The notes under the pieces: generated by a model
The model's database searches: none
What the model was told of the DNA's origin: nothing
Seen by the model: the letters and a program-made list of their open reading frames with translations, nothing else
NCBI GenBank assembly: GCA_002021875.1
Contig: CP018627.1
Coordinates: 10,230,001 to 10,294,000 of the forward strand
DNA: 64,000 bases
From: Streptomyces hygroscopicus
GTDB taxonomy: Bacteria; Actinomycetota; Actinomycetes; Streptomycetales; Streptomycetaceae
Reading direction: 5' to 3'
In this document: positions 27,502-36,066 of the stretch, piece after piece
Numbering within the stretch: position 1 is the first letter of the stretch
Layout of the letters: each line of letters starts with the position of its first letter
Position numbers and translations under genes: made by a program

Positions 27502-29130
27502 TCAGCCGCCGTGCGGGGTGTCCCGGTCCGCCTCTTGCGCGACCGCTCGCGCCCAGCGGTAGTCCGCCTTGCCGCTGGGGGAGCGCTGGATGCGGTCGGT
27601 GAAGACGACCGTACGTGGGGTCTTGTAGCCCGCGAGCCGCTCCCGGCAGTGGTCGCGGACCGCGTCGGCGGTGAGCCCGGATGCCTGTGTCCGGGGCTGG
27701 ACGACGGCCGCGACGCGATGACCCCAGCGGGGGTCGGGGACGCCCGCCACCAGCGCGTCGTACACGTCCGGATGGGCCTTCAGGGCCTGTTCGACCTCTT
27801 CCGGATAGACCTTCTCACCGCCGGTGTTGATGCACTGCGAACCGCGCCCGAGGACGGTGATCACGCCCTGCTCGTCGACGGTGGCCATGTCGCCGAGCAG
27901 CACCCAGCGCTCCCCGTCCGCCTCGAAGAACGTCTCGGCGGTCTTCTTCGCGTCGTTGTAGTAGCCGAGCGGCACATGGCCGCGCTGGGCGATCCGGCCG
28001 GGCTCGCCGGGTGCCACCGGGGCGAGGGTCGCCGGGTCCACCACCGTCGTACGGGCGTTGACGTGCAGCCGGAAGCCCTTCTCGGGGCCGGAGTCGTCGG
28101 TGGCCGTGCCGTTGAACCCGGACTCCGAGGAGCCGAAGTTGTTCAGCAGCAGGGTGTGCGGGGCGAGTTCGGCGAACTGGGCGCGTACGGTCTCCGACAG
28201 GATCGCGCCCGAGCTGCTGACGCTGAGCAGGGAGGAGAGGTCGGTGCCCTTGAGGGGGCCGGTCAGGGCGTCCACCAGTGGCCGCAGCATCGCGTCGCCG
28301 ACCAGCGAGACGGTGGTGACCTTCTCCTTCTCGACCGTCCTCAGCACATCCTGGGGGACGAACTTCCGGTGCAGCACCACTTTCTGGCCGAAGTTGAACC
28401 CGATGAAGGCCGTAAGGGTGGAGGTGCCGTGCATCAGCGGCGGCGTGGGGAAGAAGACCAGCCCCTCGCCGCCCGCGGCCACCCGCTCGGCCAGCTCCTC
28501 CGGGCGCCCGACGGGCCGGCCGGTCGGAGCGCCGCCGCCCAGCCCGGAGAAGAAGAGGTCCTCCTGCCGCCACATCACGCCCTTGGGCATTCCGGTGGTG
28601 CCGCCGGTGTAGATGATGAAGCGGTCGTCGGCGGACCGCGCCGGGAAGCCGCGCTCGGGTGACCCGGACGCCTCGGCGTCGGCGAACGCCACGGACGTAC
28701 GGGGGCCGTCCCCGGTGCCGACCCGCACCAGATGGCGCAGGCGGTCGGTGTGCGGCAGCGCGGCGGCCACCCGCTCGCCGAACTCGGCGTCGTAGACCAG
28801 CGCGGCCAGGTCCGCGTCGCGGTAGAGGTAGACCAACTCGTCTTCCACATAGCGGTAGTTGACGTTCACCGGCACCGCCCGGATCTTCACGCAGGCCAGA
28901 GCCGTCTGGAGATACTCGACGCCGTTGCACAGATGCAGCCCGACATGCTCGCCCGGGGCGATACCGCTGTCCCGCAGATGGTGGGCGAGCCGGTTGGCGG
29001 CCGCGTCGAGCTGGGCGTAGGTGAGCCGCCGCTCGGCTCCGGTGCCGGGGTGGTCCAGGTACACCAGCGCCTCTCTGTCGGGCACTGTGTCGACGATCGA
29101 CTCGAACAGGTCGGCAAGGTTGTACTCCAT
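27502..29130 (-). CDS. Acyl-CoA synthetase, FadD19-like
   Basis: A 542-residue ANL-family ligase. Motifs are the P-loop YTGGTTGMPKG, LNNFGSSESGFNG in the A5 region, LLGDMATVDEQGVITVLGR and the C-terminal SPSGKADYRWA with the catalytic lysine. Length and its position head-to-head with an enoyl-CoA hydratase match fadD19/echA19 of M. tuberculosis, where FadD19 activates C24-branched or C26 steroid side chains; this is by resemblance. The ATG at 29130 has GGAGGAGCC close upstream. The 165-base divergent region holds a 10-7-10 operator-like palindrome. Confidence 0.9.
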   Translation of the reverse strand: MEYNLADLFESIVDTVPDREALVYLDHPGTGAERRLTYAQLDAAANRLAHHLRDSGIAPGEHVGLHLCNGVEYLQTALACVKIRAVPVNVNYRYVEDELVYLYRDADLAALVYDAEFGERVAAALPHTDRLRHLVRVGTGDGPRTSVAFADAEASGSPERGFPARSADDRFIIYTGGTTGMPKGVMWRQEDLFFSGLGGGAPTGRPVGRPEELAERVAAGGEGLVFFPTPPLMHGTSTLTAFIGFNFGQKVVLHRKFVPQDVLRTVEKEKVTTVSLVGDAMLRPLVDALTGPLKGTDLSSLLSVSSSGAILSETVRAQFAELAPHTLLLNNFGSSESGFNGTATDDSGPEKGFRLHVNARTTVVDPATLAPVAPGEPGRIAQRGHVPLGYYNDAKKTAETFFEADGERWVLLGDMATVDEQGVITVLGRGSQCINTGGEKVYPEEVEQALKAHPDVYDALVAGVPDPRWGHRVAAVVQPRTQASGLTADAVRDHCRERLAGYKTPRTVVFTDRIQRSPSGKADYRWARAVAQEADRDTPHGG

Positions 29131-29210
29131 GGCTCCTCCTGACCCCTCGATCCGGCGGCTCGGCGCTCATTAGAGCCGCGCGGGGATGAGGTGGGAAGGC
29201 CCCCGGTACA

Positions 29211-29237
29211 AGAAATCTGACTGAGCATCAGATTTCT
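29211..29237. promoter_or_regulatory. Operator palindrome between divergent CoA genes
   Basis: AGAAATCTGA and TCAGATTTCT are perfect inverted arms around a 7-base spacer CTGAGCA. The core TCTGA-N7-TCAGA equals that of 23466-23482. It lies between the acyl-CoA ligase at 27502-29130 and the enoyl-CoA hydratase at 29296, so one regulator could control both directions. Confidence 0.75.
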
Positions 29238-29295
29238 CTTGAAGTCGGCCTTCCCCTGCTGCAACCTGTTCTAGGTCTTGAGACGGGAGGACGTC

Positions 29296-30102
29296 GTGAC
29301 AAGCGGGACCGAACACCTCATCGTCGAGCGCGTCGGCGCGACCCTGGTACTCACCTTGAACCGGCCCGAGGCCAGGAACGCGCTCTCGCTGCCGATGCTG
29401 GTCGGGCTGTACGACGGCTGGACCGAGGCCGACGAGGACGATGCCGTGCGCTCCGTGGTGCTCACCGGCGCCGGTGGGGCCTTCTGCGCGGGAATGGACC
29501 TCAAGGCGCTCGCGGGCGGCGGCCGGATGGACGGACAGCACGTCCGCGACCGCCTCGCGGCCGACCCCGATCTGCACTGGAAGGCAATGCTCCGCCACCA
29601 TCGGCCGCGCAAGCCGGTGATCGCCGCCGTCGAGGGCCCCTGTGTCGCGGGCGGCACCGAGATCCTGCAGGGCACCGACATCCGGGTCGCCGGGCGCGGC
29701 GCCACCTTCGGGCTCTTCGAGGTCCGGCGCGGGCTGTTCCCCATCGGCGGCTCCACCGTACGGCTGGCCCGCCAGCTGCCCCGCACCCACGCCCTGGAGA
29801 TGCTGCTGACGGGGCGCCCCTATCCGGCCGAGGAGGCGGCGCGGATCGGGCTGATCGGCCATGTCGTCCCGGACGGCACGGCGCTGGAGAAGGCCCTGGA
29901 GATCGCCGAGCTGATCAACGCCAACGGCCCGCTCGCCGTCGAGGCGGTCAAGGCGTCCGTCTACGAGACCGCCGAGATGACCGAGTCCGACGGCCTGAAG
30001 TCCGAACTCGAACGCGGCTGGCCGGTCTTCGACACCGCCGACGCCAAGGAGGGTTCGAAAGCCTTCGCGGAAAAACGGCCGCCGGTCTACCGCCGGGCGT
30101 GA
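29296..30102 (+). CDS. Enoyl-CoA hydratase (crotonase family)
   Basis: A 268-residue crotonase. The oxyanion-hole segments are AFCAGMDLKAL and GPCVAGGTEILQGTDIRVAG. In the second, the catalytic positions are occupied by Thr-Glu-Ile, so one acidic residue is kept. It would hydrate a 2-enoyl-CoA in beta-oxidation of the acid activated by the divergent ligase. GTG at 29296 is preferred over TTG 29278 because GGGAGG lies 5 bases before it. The order resembles fadD19-echA19 of mycobacteria. It is followed after 59 bases by the DUF35 gene, probably in the same operon. Confidence 0.9.
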   Translation: MTSGTEHLIVERVGATLVLTLNRPEARNALSLPMLVGLYDGWTEADEDDAVRSVVLTGAGGAFCAGMDLKALAGGGRMDGQHVRDRLAADPDLHWKAMLRHHRPRKPVIAAVEGPCVAGGTEILQGTDIRVAGRGATFGLFEVRRGLFPIGGSTVRLARQLPRTHALEMLLTGRPYPAEEAARIGLIGHVVPDGTALEKALEIAELINANGPLAVEAVKASVYETAEMTESDGLKSELERGWPVFDTADAKEGSKAFAEKRPPVYRRA

Positions 30103-30161
30103 TCCCCCAACACCTCAGGCCGCCGCCCCACGCCGGCCGCGCGGAAGGAGACGCACCCCCC

Positions 30162-31121
30162 ATGACCCCGGCTCCCTCACCCGAGGTGCTCCAGGCGCCT
30201 TTGGTCGTCGAGTTCCCCTTCACCCGCTCCCTCGGACCGGTGCAGAGCGCCTTCCTCACCGGACTGCGCGAACGCACCGTGCTCGGCGTACGCACCACCG
30301 ACGGCCGGGTGCTGATGCCGCCCGTCGAATACGACCCGGTCACCGCCGACGAGCTGTCCGACCTGGTCGAGGTCGCCCCCACCGGCACCGTCACCACCTG
30401 GGCCTGGAACCCCTCACCGCGCCGCGGCCAGCCCCTGGACACCCCCTTCGCCTGGGTGCTGGTGCGGCTGGACGGCGCGGACACCGCCCTCCTCCACGCC
30501 CTCGACGCACCCGGGCCCGACGCGGTGCGCACCGGTATGCGGGTGCGGATCCGCTGGGCCGGGGAGCGCGTGGGCGCCATCACCGACATCGCCTGCTTCG
30601 AGCCGTACGACGGCGCCGAGGGCGGCGAAGCCGTGCCGCACAGCGGGGAGTTCACCGACCCCGTCACCGGCATCGTGGCCCCCGCCCGCCTCGACTACAC
30701 CTACGCACCCGGCCGCGCCCAGTCGCGCTATCTGAAGGCCCTCGCCGACCGGACCACCCGCGGGGAGCGCTGTCCGTCCTGCCGCAAGGTGTACGTCCCG
30801 CCCCGGGGTGCCTGCCCCACCTGCGGGGTCGCCACCGACGAGCAGGTGGAGGTCGGCCCGCGCGGCACGGTCACCACCTTCTGCATCGTGAACATCAAGG
30901 CCCGCAACCTCGATATCGAAGTGCCGTACGTCTACGCCCATATCGCCCTGGACGGCGCGGGTCTGGCCCTGCACGGGCGGGTCGGCGGCATCCCCTACGA
31001 CCAGGTGCGCATGGGGCTGCGCGTGGAGCCCGTATGGAGCGAGGACAGCCGCTACCCCGACCACTACCGGCCCACCGGCGAACCCGACGCCGACTACGAC
31101 ACCTACAAGGAGCTGTTGTAG
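30162..31121 (+). CDS. Double OB-fold DUF35 protein with one zinc ribbon
   Basis: A 319-residue protein with two DUF35-like halves. The N-terminal half (about 1-145) has the OB fold but has lost the zinc-ribbon cysteines. The C-terminal half has CPSCRKVYVPPRGACPTCG (about 206-224), a complete four-cysteine rubredoxin-like ribbon, followed by the OB fold. DUF35 proteins partner thiolase-like Ltp enzymes and guide CoA substrates, as with the ChsH2 DUF35 domain and Ltp2. Its stop is directly abutted by the next ATG, so co-translation is likely. Size and neighbours match Rv3521 of M. tuberculosis, from memory. Confidence 0.88.
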   Translation: MTPAPSPEVLQAPLVVEFPFTRSLGPVQSAFLTGLRERTVLGVRTTDGRVLMPPVEYDPVTADELSDLVEVAPTGTVTTWAWNPSPRRGQPLDTPFAWVLVRLDGADTALLHALDAPGPDAVRTGMRVRIRWAGERVGAITDIACFEPYDGAEGGEAVPHSGEFTDPVTGIVAPARLDYTYAPGRAQSRYLKALADRTTRGERCPSCRKVYVPPRGACPTCGVATDEQVEVGPRGTVTTFCIVNIKARNLDIEVPYVYAHIALDGAGLALHGRVGGIPYDQVRMGLRVEPVWSEDSRYPDHYRPTGEPDADYDTYKELL

Positions 31122-32198
31122 ATGCGAGAGGTTGCCATCGTCGCCTTCGGCCAGAGCGACCACCGGCGGGACAGCGCGGAGGTCTCCGAGGTCGAGATGC
31201 TGATGCCCGTCCTCCATGAGGTGCTCGACGCCGTCGGACTCCGGGCGGGCGAGATCGACTTCACCTGCTCCGGCTCCTCCGACTATCTGGCGGGCCGGGC
31301 CTTCTCCTTCACCATGGCCCTCGACGGCGTCGGCGCCTGGCCGCCGATCTCGGAGTCCCATGTGGAGATGGACGGCGCCTGGGCGCTGTACGAGGCATGG
31401 ACGAGGCTGCTGACGGGCGAGGCGGAGACCGCGCTCGTCTACTCCTACGGCAAGTCCTCACCCGGCGATCTCCGGGAGGTCCTGACCCGTCAGCTCGACC
31501 CGTACTACGTGGCGCCCCTGTGGCCGGACTCGGTCTCCCTCGCCGCCCTCCAGGCCCAGGCACTGCTCGACGCGGAAGACGCCGAGGACAGTGGCGCCGA
31601 CGAGCGGGCGCTGGCCGCGGTCGCCGCGCGCAGCCGGACCGCGGCCGAGGACAACCCGCATGCGCAGGTGACCGGTTCGCCGCCGCCCGAGGCCCTCCTG
31701 AACGAGCCGTATCTGGTGCGGCCGCTGCGCCGCCACGACTGCCCGCCGGTCGGCGACGGCGCGGCGGCCGTCGTGCTCGCCGCCGGGGACACGGCGCGCC
31801 GGCTCTGCCGCCGCCCGGCCTGGATCCGCGGCATGGACCACCGGACGGAGGCACACAGCCTCGGCGTACGGGACCTCACCCGCTCCCCGTCCACCCGGCT
31901 CGCCGCCGAGCGCGCGGGCGCCTTCGAGGCCCCCGTCGACCTGGCCGAGCTGCATGCGCCGTTCACCTCACAGGAGCTGATCCTCCGCCGTGAGCTGGGG
32001 CTGGGCGAGGGCGTACGCGTCAATCCGTCCGGCGGGGCGCTGGCCGCCAACCCCATGATGGCCGCCGGGCTGATCCGCCTCGGCGAGGCCGCCGCCGCCA
32101 TCCACCGCGGCGCCGCCGACCGGGCCCTCGCCCATGCCACCTCGGGCCCGTGTCTGCAGCAGAACCTGGTGGCGGTGCTGGAAGGGGATGTCCTGTGA
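31122..32198 (+). CDS. Thiolase-like lipid-transfer protein (Ltp4-like)
   Basis: A 358-residue thiolase-fold protein of the SCP2/Ltp group. The usual nucleophilic cysteine in the N-terminal half is absent: the equivalent stretch reads SHVEMDGAWAL. The GHP histidine of thiolases is also replaced, in NPSGGALAANPMMAAG. Such proteins act as retro-aldolases or as the non-catalytic half of a pair rather than as thiolases. It starts at the base after the DUF35 stop and overlaps the next gene by 4 bases (GTGA), so the three proteins are probably made in equal amounts and form a complex. Confidence 0.85.
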   Translation: MREVAIVAFGQSDHRRDSAEVSEVEMLMPVLHEVLDAVGLRAGEIDFTCSGSSDYLAGRAFSFTMALDGVGAWPPISESHVEMDGAWALYEAWTRLLTGEAETALVYSYGKSSPGDLREVLTRQLDPYYVAPLWPDSVSLAALQAQALLDAEDAEDSGADERALAAVAARSRTAAEDNPHAQVTGSPPPEALLNEPYLVRPLRRHDCPPVGDGAAAVVLAAGDTARRLCRRPAWIRGMDHRTEAHSLGVRDLTRSPSTRLAAERAGAFEAPVDLAELHAPFTSQELILRRELGLGEGVRVNPSGGALAANPMMAAGLIRLGEAAAAIHRGAADRALAHATSGPCLQQNLVAVLEGDVL

Positions 32199-33361
32199 CC
32201 AAGGAGCCGGTGGCCGTCGTCGGAATCGGCCAGACCAAGCACACCGCCGCACGCCGGGACGTCTCCCTCGCCGGGCTGGTCCGGGAGGCCGCCGTACGGG
32301 CCCTGGAGGACGCCCAGCTGACCTGGGCGGACATCGACGCCGTCGTCATCGGCAAGGCGCCCGACTTCTTCGAGGGCGTCATGATGCCCGAGCTGTACCT
32401 CGCCGACGCGCTCGGCGCGGTCGGCAAGCCGATGCTGCGCGTGCACACCGCCGGCTCGGTCGGTGGCTCCACCGCGCTGGTGGCCTCGGGCCTGGTCGCC
32501 GCCCGTGTCCACCGGACCGTGCTCACCCTCGCCTTCGAGAAGCAGTCGGAGTCGAACGCCATGTGGGGGCTGTCCCTGCCCATCCCGTTCCAGCAGCCGC
32601 TGCTGGCCGGGGCGGGCGGCTTCTTCGCCCCGCACGTACGGGCGTACATGCGGCGCACCGGCGCGCCCTCCGGTATCGGCGCCCTCGTGGCCTACAAGGA
32701 TCGCCGCAACGCCCTGCGCAACCCCTACGCGCATCTGCATGAGCACGATCTGACGCTGGAGAAGGTGCGGTCGTCCCCGATGCTGTGGGACCCCATCCGT
32801 TACTCGGAGACCTGCCCCTCCTCGGACGGCGCCTGCGCCATGGTGCTCACCGACCGGGCCGGCGCGGACCGTGCCCCGTACCCGCCCGCCTGGATGCACG
32901 GCGGCGCCATGCGCAGCGAGCCGACGCTCTTCGCGGGGAAGGACTGCGTCTCGCCGAGGGCGGGCCAGGACTGCGCGGCCGACGTCTACCGCCAGGCCGG
33001 GATCACCGATCCGCGCCGGGAGATCGACGTGGTGGAGATGTATGTGCCCTTCAGCTGGTACGAACCCATGTGGCTGGAGAACCTGGGCTTCGCGGACGAG
33101 GGCGAGGGCTGGAAGCTCACCGAGTCGGGGGTGACCGAGATCGACGGCGAGCTCCCGGTCAACCCCTCGGGCGGGGTGCTGTCCACCAACCCCATCGGCG
33201 CGTCCGGCATGCTGCGGTTCGCCGAGGCCGCGCTCCAGGTGCGCGGGCGGGCGGGCGAACACCAGGTCGACGGCGCCCGTAAGGCGCTCGGCCACGCCTA
33301 TGGCGGGGGCTCGCAGTTCTTCTCGATGTGGGTGGTCGCGGACACGCCGCCCGCCGATTGA
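32195..33361 (+). CDS. Thiolase-like lipid-transfer protein (Ltp3-like)
   Basis: A 388-residue thiolase-fold protein. The expected catalytic cysteine region reads HTAGSVGGSTALVASG, with Ser/Val instead of Cys, and the GHP motif is STNPIGASG. The C-terminal GHAYGGGSQFF keeps a His-Gly-Gly turn. It is therefore unlikely to be a conventional beta-ketothiolase. With the preceding Ltp and DUF35 proteins it may be a retro-aldolase removing a side-chain unit, as Ltp2 does in steroid breakdown. The GTG at 32195 overlaps the upstream stop and has GAAGGGG 8 bases before it. Confidence 0.87.
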   Translation: MTKEPVAVVGIGQTKHTAARRDVSLAGLVREAAVRALEDAQLTWADIDAVVIGKAPDFFEGVMMPELYLADALGAVGKPMLRVHTAGSVGGSTALVASGLVAARVHRTVLTLAFEKQSESNAMWGLSLPIPFQQPLLAGAGGFFAPHVRAYMRRTGAPSGIGALVAYKDRRNALRNPYAHLHEHDLTLEKVRSSPMLWDPIRYSETCPSSDGACAMVLTDRAGADRAPYPPAWMHGGAMRSEPTLFAGKDCVSPRAGQDCAADVYRQAGITDPRREIDVVEMYVPFSWYEPMWLENLGFADEGEGWKLTESGVTEIDGELPVNPSGGVLSTNPIGASGMLRFAEAALQVRGRAGEHQVDGARKALGHAYGGGSQFFSMWVVADTPPAD

Positions 33362-33454
33362 GTCTCCTCCTTAGTCCTTCTTTCGTGGCCTGTGCGGCAC
33401 CGGTCACGATCGCTAGGGTGGGGCGCGGACGACGATCCGGGAGGATGAGCTGAC

Positions 33455-33700
33455 GTGGCCGACACCACCACCACCGCACAGCCACTGGCAGGAAGCGCAG
33501 AGAAGCCCGATCTCGATCTCTCGGGCGCCCAGTGGCAGTCGAGTAGCCAGGGTGTGGGCGATGTGGAGATCGCCTTCGTCGAGGGCTTCATCGTGATGCG
33601 CCACGGCCGTCGTCCCGAGGGCCCGGCGCTGATCTTCACCCCGGCCGAGTGGCGTGCCTTCGTCCTGGGCGCGCGTGAGGGCGAGTTCGACCTCACCTGA
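33455..33700 (+). CDS. DUF397 small protein
   Basis: An 81-residue acidic protein of the DUF397 family, with the signature WQSSSQG...EIAFVEGFIVMRHGR and a terminal FTPAEWRAFVLGAREGEFDL. In Streptomyces such proteins usually sit next to an XRE-type regulator and influence development; the function is unclear. No XRE gene adjoins it here. The GTG at 33455 follows GGGAGGATGAG. It is closed by an exceptionally strong terminator 18 bases after the stop. Confidence 0.88.
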   Translation: MADTTTTAQPLAGSAEKPDLDLSGAQWQSSSQGVGDVEIAFVEGFIVMRHGRRPEGPALIFTPAEWRAFVLGAREGEFDLT

Positions 33701-33718
33701 ACCGGGACCGCCGATCAG

Positions 33719-33750
33719 GGGCGGGCGGGTCCGGCCGGACCCGCCCGCCC
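33719..33750 (+). terminator. Perfect 16-bp-arm palindromic terminator
   Basis: The two 16-base arms (left GGGCGGGCGGGTCCGG, right its exact reverse complement) meet without spacer, so about 14 bp can pair around a small loop. Position 18 bases after the DUF397 stop. Probably ends transcription of DUF397 and of the CoA operon upstream. Confidence 0.9.
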
Positions 33751-34106
33751 GTGGCATGTCGGCTCTCGGAAGAGCACGCCGTGGTCCCGGCCCCGCGGCG
33801 CCCGGCCCACGGCGGTGCGTGCGGTATCGGCCAGAATCAGGACGCGGAACGCCCTGGCGGATCCGCGCGTCGCCGGACACGGCACCGAGGTCTGTCTTCC
33901 CATGCGTTCACGGGAGGTTCACAGCCCATCACTTCCCATGTGGAAACGTGAGGGTGACTCACGGTAACAGCAGCAGGTCGCAGTAGGTCTCCGCGGGCGG
34001 GAACAGAATCGTCCAGCGCTCTATGCAGCCCCGGCCATGGCGGGTAGTTTTCCCTCCCACTTCCCCGTTGCGCGGGGCGGCAAGTCGGCCGAAAACAGGG
34101 GGTGCC
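33751..34106. other. Intergenic region before AMP-ligase, no gene seen
   Basis: About 355 bases with no credible coding frame. It must hold the promoter of the ligase at 34107. A short perfect dyad CGTGAG-N5-CTCACG at 33947-33963 is a possible operator 144 bases before the start. No clear sigma-factor boxes were recognised. Confidence 0.5.
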
Positions 34107-35939
34107 GTGCGCGAATTCAGTCTCCCTCACATGGTGGAACCGCTGCGCGCGGGCGGGCTCGCGGACTCGGTCTACGAACTGGCGGACCGCGAACCGGACA
34201 GGGCCCAGCTCGCCCGGCGGGATGCCACCGACCGCGGCCGGTGGACTCCGGTGACCGCCGGGACCTTCCGGGACGAGGTCCTGGCGCTGGCGAAGGGCCT
34301 GCTGGCCGAGGGCGTGCGGTTCGGGGACCGGGTGGCCCTGATGGCGCGGACGCGGTACGAGTGGACGCTGTTCAGCTATGCCCTGTGGTCGGTCGGCGCC
34401 CAGGTGGTGACCGTCTACCCCACGTCCTCCGCGGAGCAGGTGCGCTGGATCCTGGCCCAGACGCGGGCCGTGGCCGTGGTGGTCGAGGGCGAGGACCACG
34501 CCATGACGGTCGGCGCCGTCTGCGACGCCCTTCCCGGGCTGCGCTCCATCTGGCAGATGGACCAGGGGTGCGTGGCGGAGCTGTGGCGGCGGGGCGCCGA
34601 TGTCCACGAGGAACTGGTCACCGAGCGGCGCTGGCTCGTGGAACCGCGCTGCACGGCGGTGATCTGCTACACCTCGGGCACCACCGGACAGCCCCTGGGG
34701 TGCATGATCACCCACGCCAATCTCGCCGCCGAATGCGACACCGTGTTCGCGGGCTGGAGCGGGCTGTTCGCCGAGCCCGGGGTGCGGCCCGCCATCCTCG
34801 CCTTCCTCCCACTGGCGCATATCTACGGACTGATGGTCCAAGTGCTCTGTGTGCGGGGCGGCATCCTCATGGGGCATGAACCCGAACTCACTCCGTCCGC
34901 CCTGCTGCCGTCCTTCCAGAGCTTCCGCCCGACCTGCGTCTTCGCGGTGCCCTACATCTTCGAGAAGATCCTGGGAGCCGCGCGTACCGCCGCCCAGGAC
35001 GCGGGCCGGGGCGTGGTCTTCCAGAAGGCCATGGCCACGGCGGTGCGCTACGCCGCGGCCGTCGAGCAGCAGTCACAGGACGGCGGGAAGGGACCGGGCC
35101 CGGGGCGCAGGGCCACGCACGCCGTCTTCGACCGGATGGTCTACCGGCGGCTGAGAGCCGTCCTCGGCGGCCGGGTGCGCTACGCGGTCACCGGTGGCTC
35201 ACCGTTCAGCCGGGAGCTGGGGCTGACGTTCGCCGGCGCCGGGATCACCGTCTACAACGGCTACGGCCTCACCGAGACCACGGCGGCGATCACCGCGCAG
35301 CCGCCCGGCCGTCCCCGGCACGGCACGGTGGGCCGCCCGATGCCGGGCACGACGGTGCGCATCGCGCCGGACGGCGAGGTATGGGTGCGCGGCGGCACCG
35401 TCTTCGAGGGCTATCTGGACGATCCGAAGGCCACCGGGGCCGCGCTGCGCGACGGCTGGCTGCACACCGGAGACGTCGGATTCCTCGACGGCGAGGGCTA
35501 TCTCACCATCACCGGCCGTAAGAAGGACATCATCATCACCAGCGGCGGTAAGAGCGTCTCCCCCCTGCCGCTGGAGGAGCGGCTGCGGGCGCATCCGCTG
35601 ATCTCGCAGTGCGTCCTGGTGGGCGACAACCGCCCCTTCGTGGGGGCGCTGATCACCCTGGACGCCGAGATGCTGGCCCGCTGGCACCAGGTCGTCGGCG
35701 CGCGGCTTCCCGTCGGCCGGGAGCACGCGTCGGCGAACAAGGCGCTGCACGCGGAGATCCAGCAGGCGGTCTCCACGGCGAACCTCTCGGTGTCCAGGGC
35801 GGAGTCGATCAGGGCCTTCCGTATCCTCCCGAAGGAATTCACCGTGGCGGACGGGCTGTTGACGCCCTCGCTCAAACTGCGGCGCGACGCGGTCTACAAG
35901 GTGTGCGCCGCGCAGATCGAGCAGCTCTACGCGAGCTGA
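34107..35939 (+). CDS. Long-chain acyl-CoA ligase (FadD15/FACS-like)
   Basis: A 610-residue AMP-forming ligase of the long-chain fatty-acid group. Motifs are the P-loop YTSGTTGQPLG (about 188-198), VTGGSPFSRELGLTFAGAGITVYNGYGLTETT in the A5 region, and GDVGFLDGEGYLTITGRKKDIIITSGGKSVSP near the C-terminus. The hinge after the KK motif and the GALITLDAE extension are typical of FACS proteins. GTG 34107 is favoured by AGGGGG just upstream. Its last codons run into a short tandem repeat. No lipid genes adjoin it; it may supply CoA esters for general metabolism. Confidence 0.88.
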   Translation: MREFSLPHMVEPLRAGGLADSVYELADREPDRAQLARRDATDRGRWTPVTAGTFRDEVLALAKGLLAEGVRFGDRVALMARTRYEWTLFSYALWSVGAQVVTVYPTSSAEQVRWILAQTRAVAVVVEGEDHAMTVGAVCDALPGLRSIWQMDQGCVAELWRRGADVHEELVTERRWLVEPRCTAVICYTSGTTGQPLGCMITHANLAAECDTVFAGWSGLFAEPGVRPAILAFLPLAHIYGLMVQVLCVRGGILMGHEPELTPSALLPSFQSFRPTCVFAVPYIFEKILGAARTAAQDAGRGVVFQKAMATAVRYAAAVEQQSQDGGKGPGPGRRATHAVFDRMVYRRLRAVLGGRVRYAVTGGSPFSRELGLTFAGAGITVYNGYGLTETTAAITAQPPGRPRHGTVGRPMPGTTVRIAPDGEVWVRGGTVFEGYLDDPKATGAALRDGWLHTGDVGFLDGEGYLTITGRKKDIIITSGGKSVSPLPLEERLRAHPLISQCVLVGDNRPFVGALITLDAEMLARWHQVVGARLPVGREHASANKALHAEIQQAVSTANLSVSRAESIRAFRILPKEFTVADGLLTPSLKLRRDAVYKVCAAQIEQLYAS

Positions 35940-36041
35940 GTGCCCGACGCGAGCTGAGCGCTCCATACGAGGTGAGCGCTGCACGCGAGCTGAGCGCCGC
36001 GCCACGCGAGCTGAGCGCCCCACATGAGCTGAGAGCGCTCC
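35929..36041 (+). repeat. Degenerate tandem repeat carrying the stop codon
   Basis: Six units of ACGCGAGCTGAGCGC with 1-6 extra bases each; the first unit holds the last codons and stop (GCGAGCTGA) of the ligase gene. It occupies nearly the entire gap to the convergent terpene cyclase gene. Each copy repeats CTGAG, giving extra in-frame or out-of-frame stops. Confidence 0.85.
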
Positions 36042-36066
36042 GAACGCGTCGGCTTCCGCACGCCGG

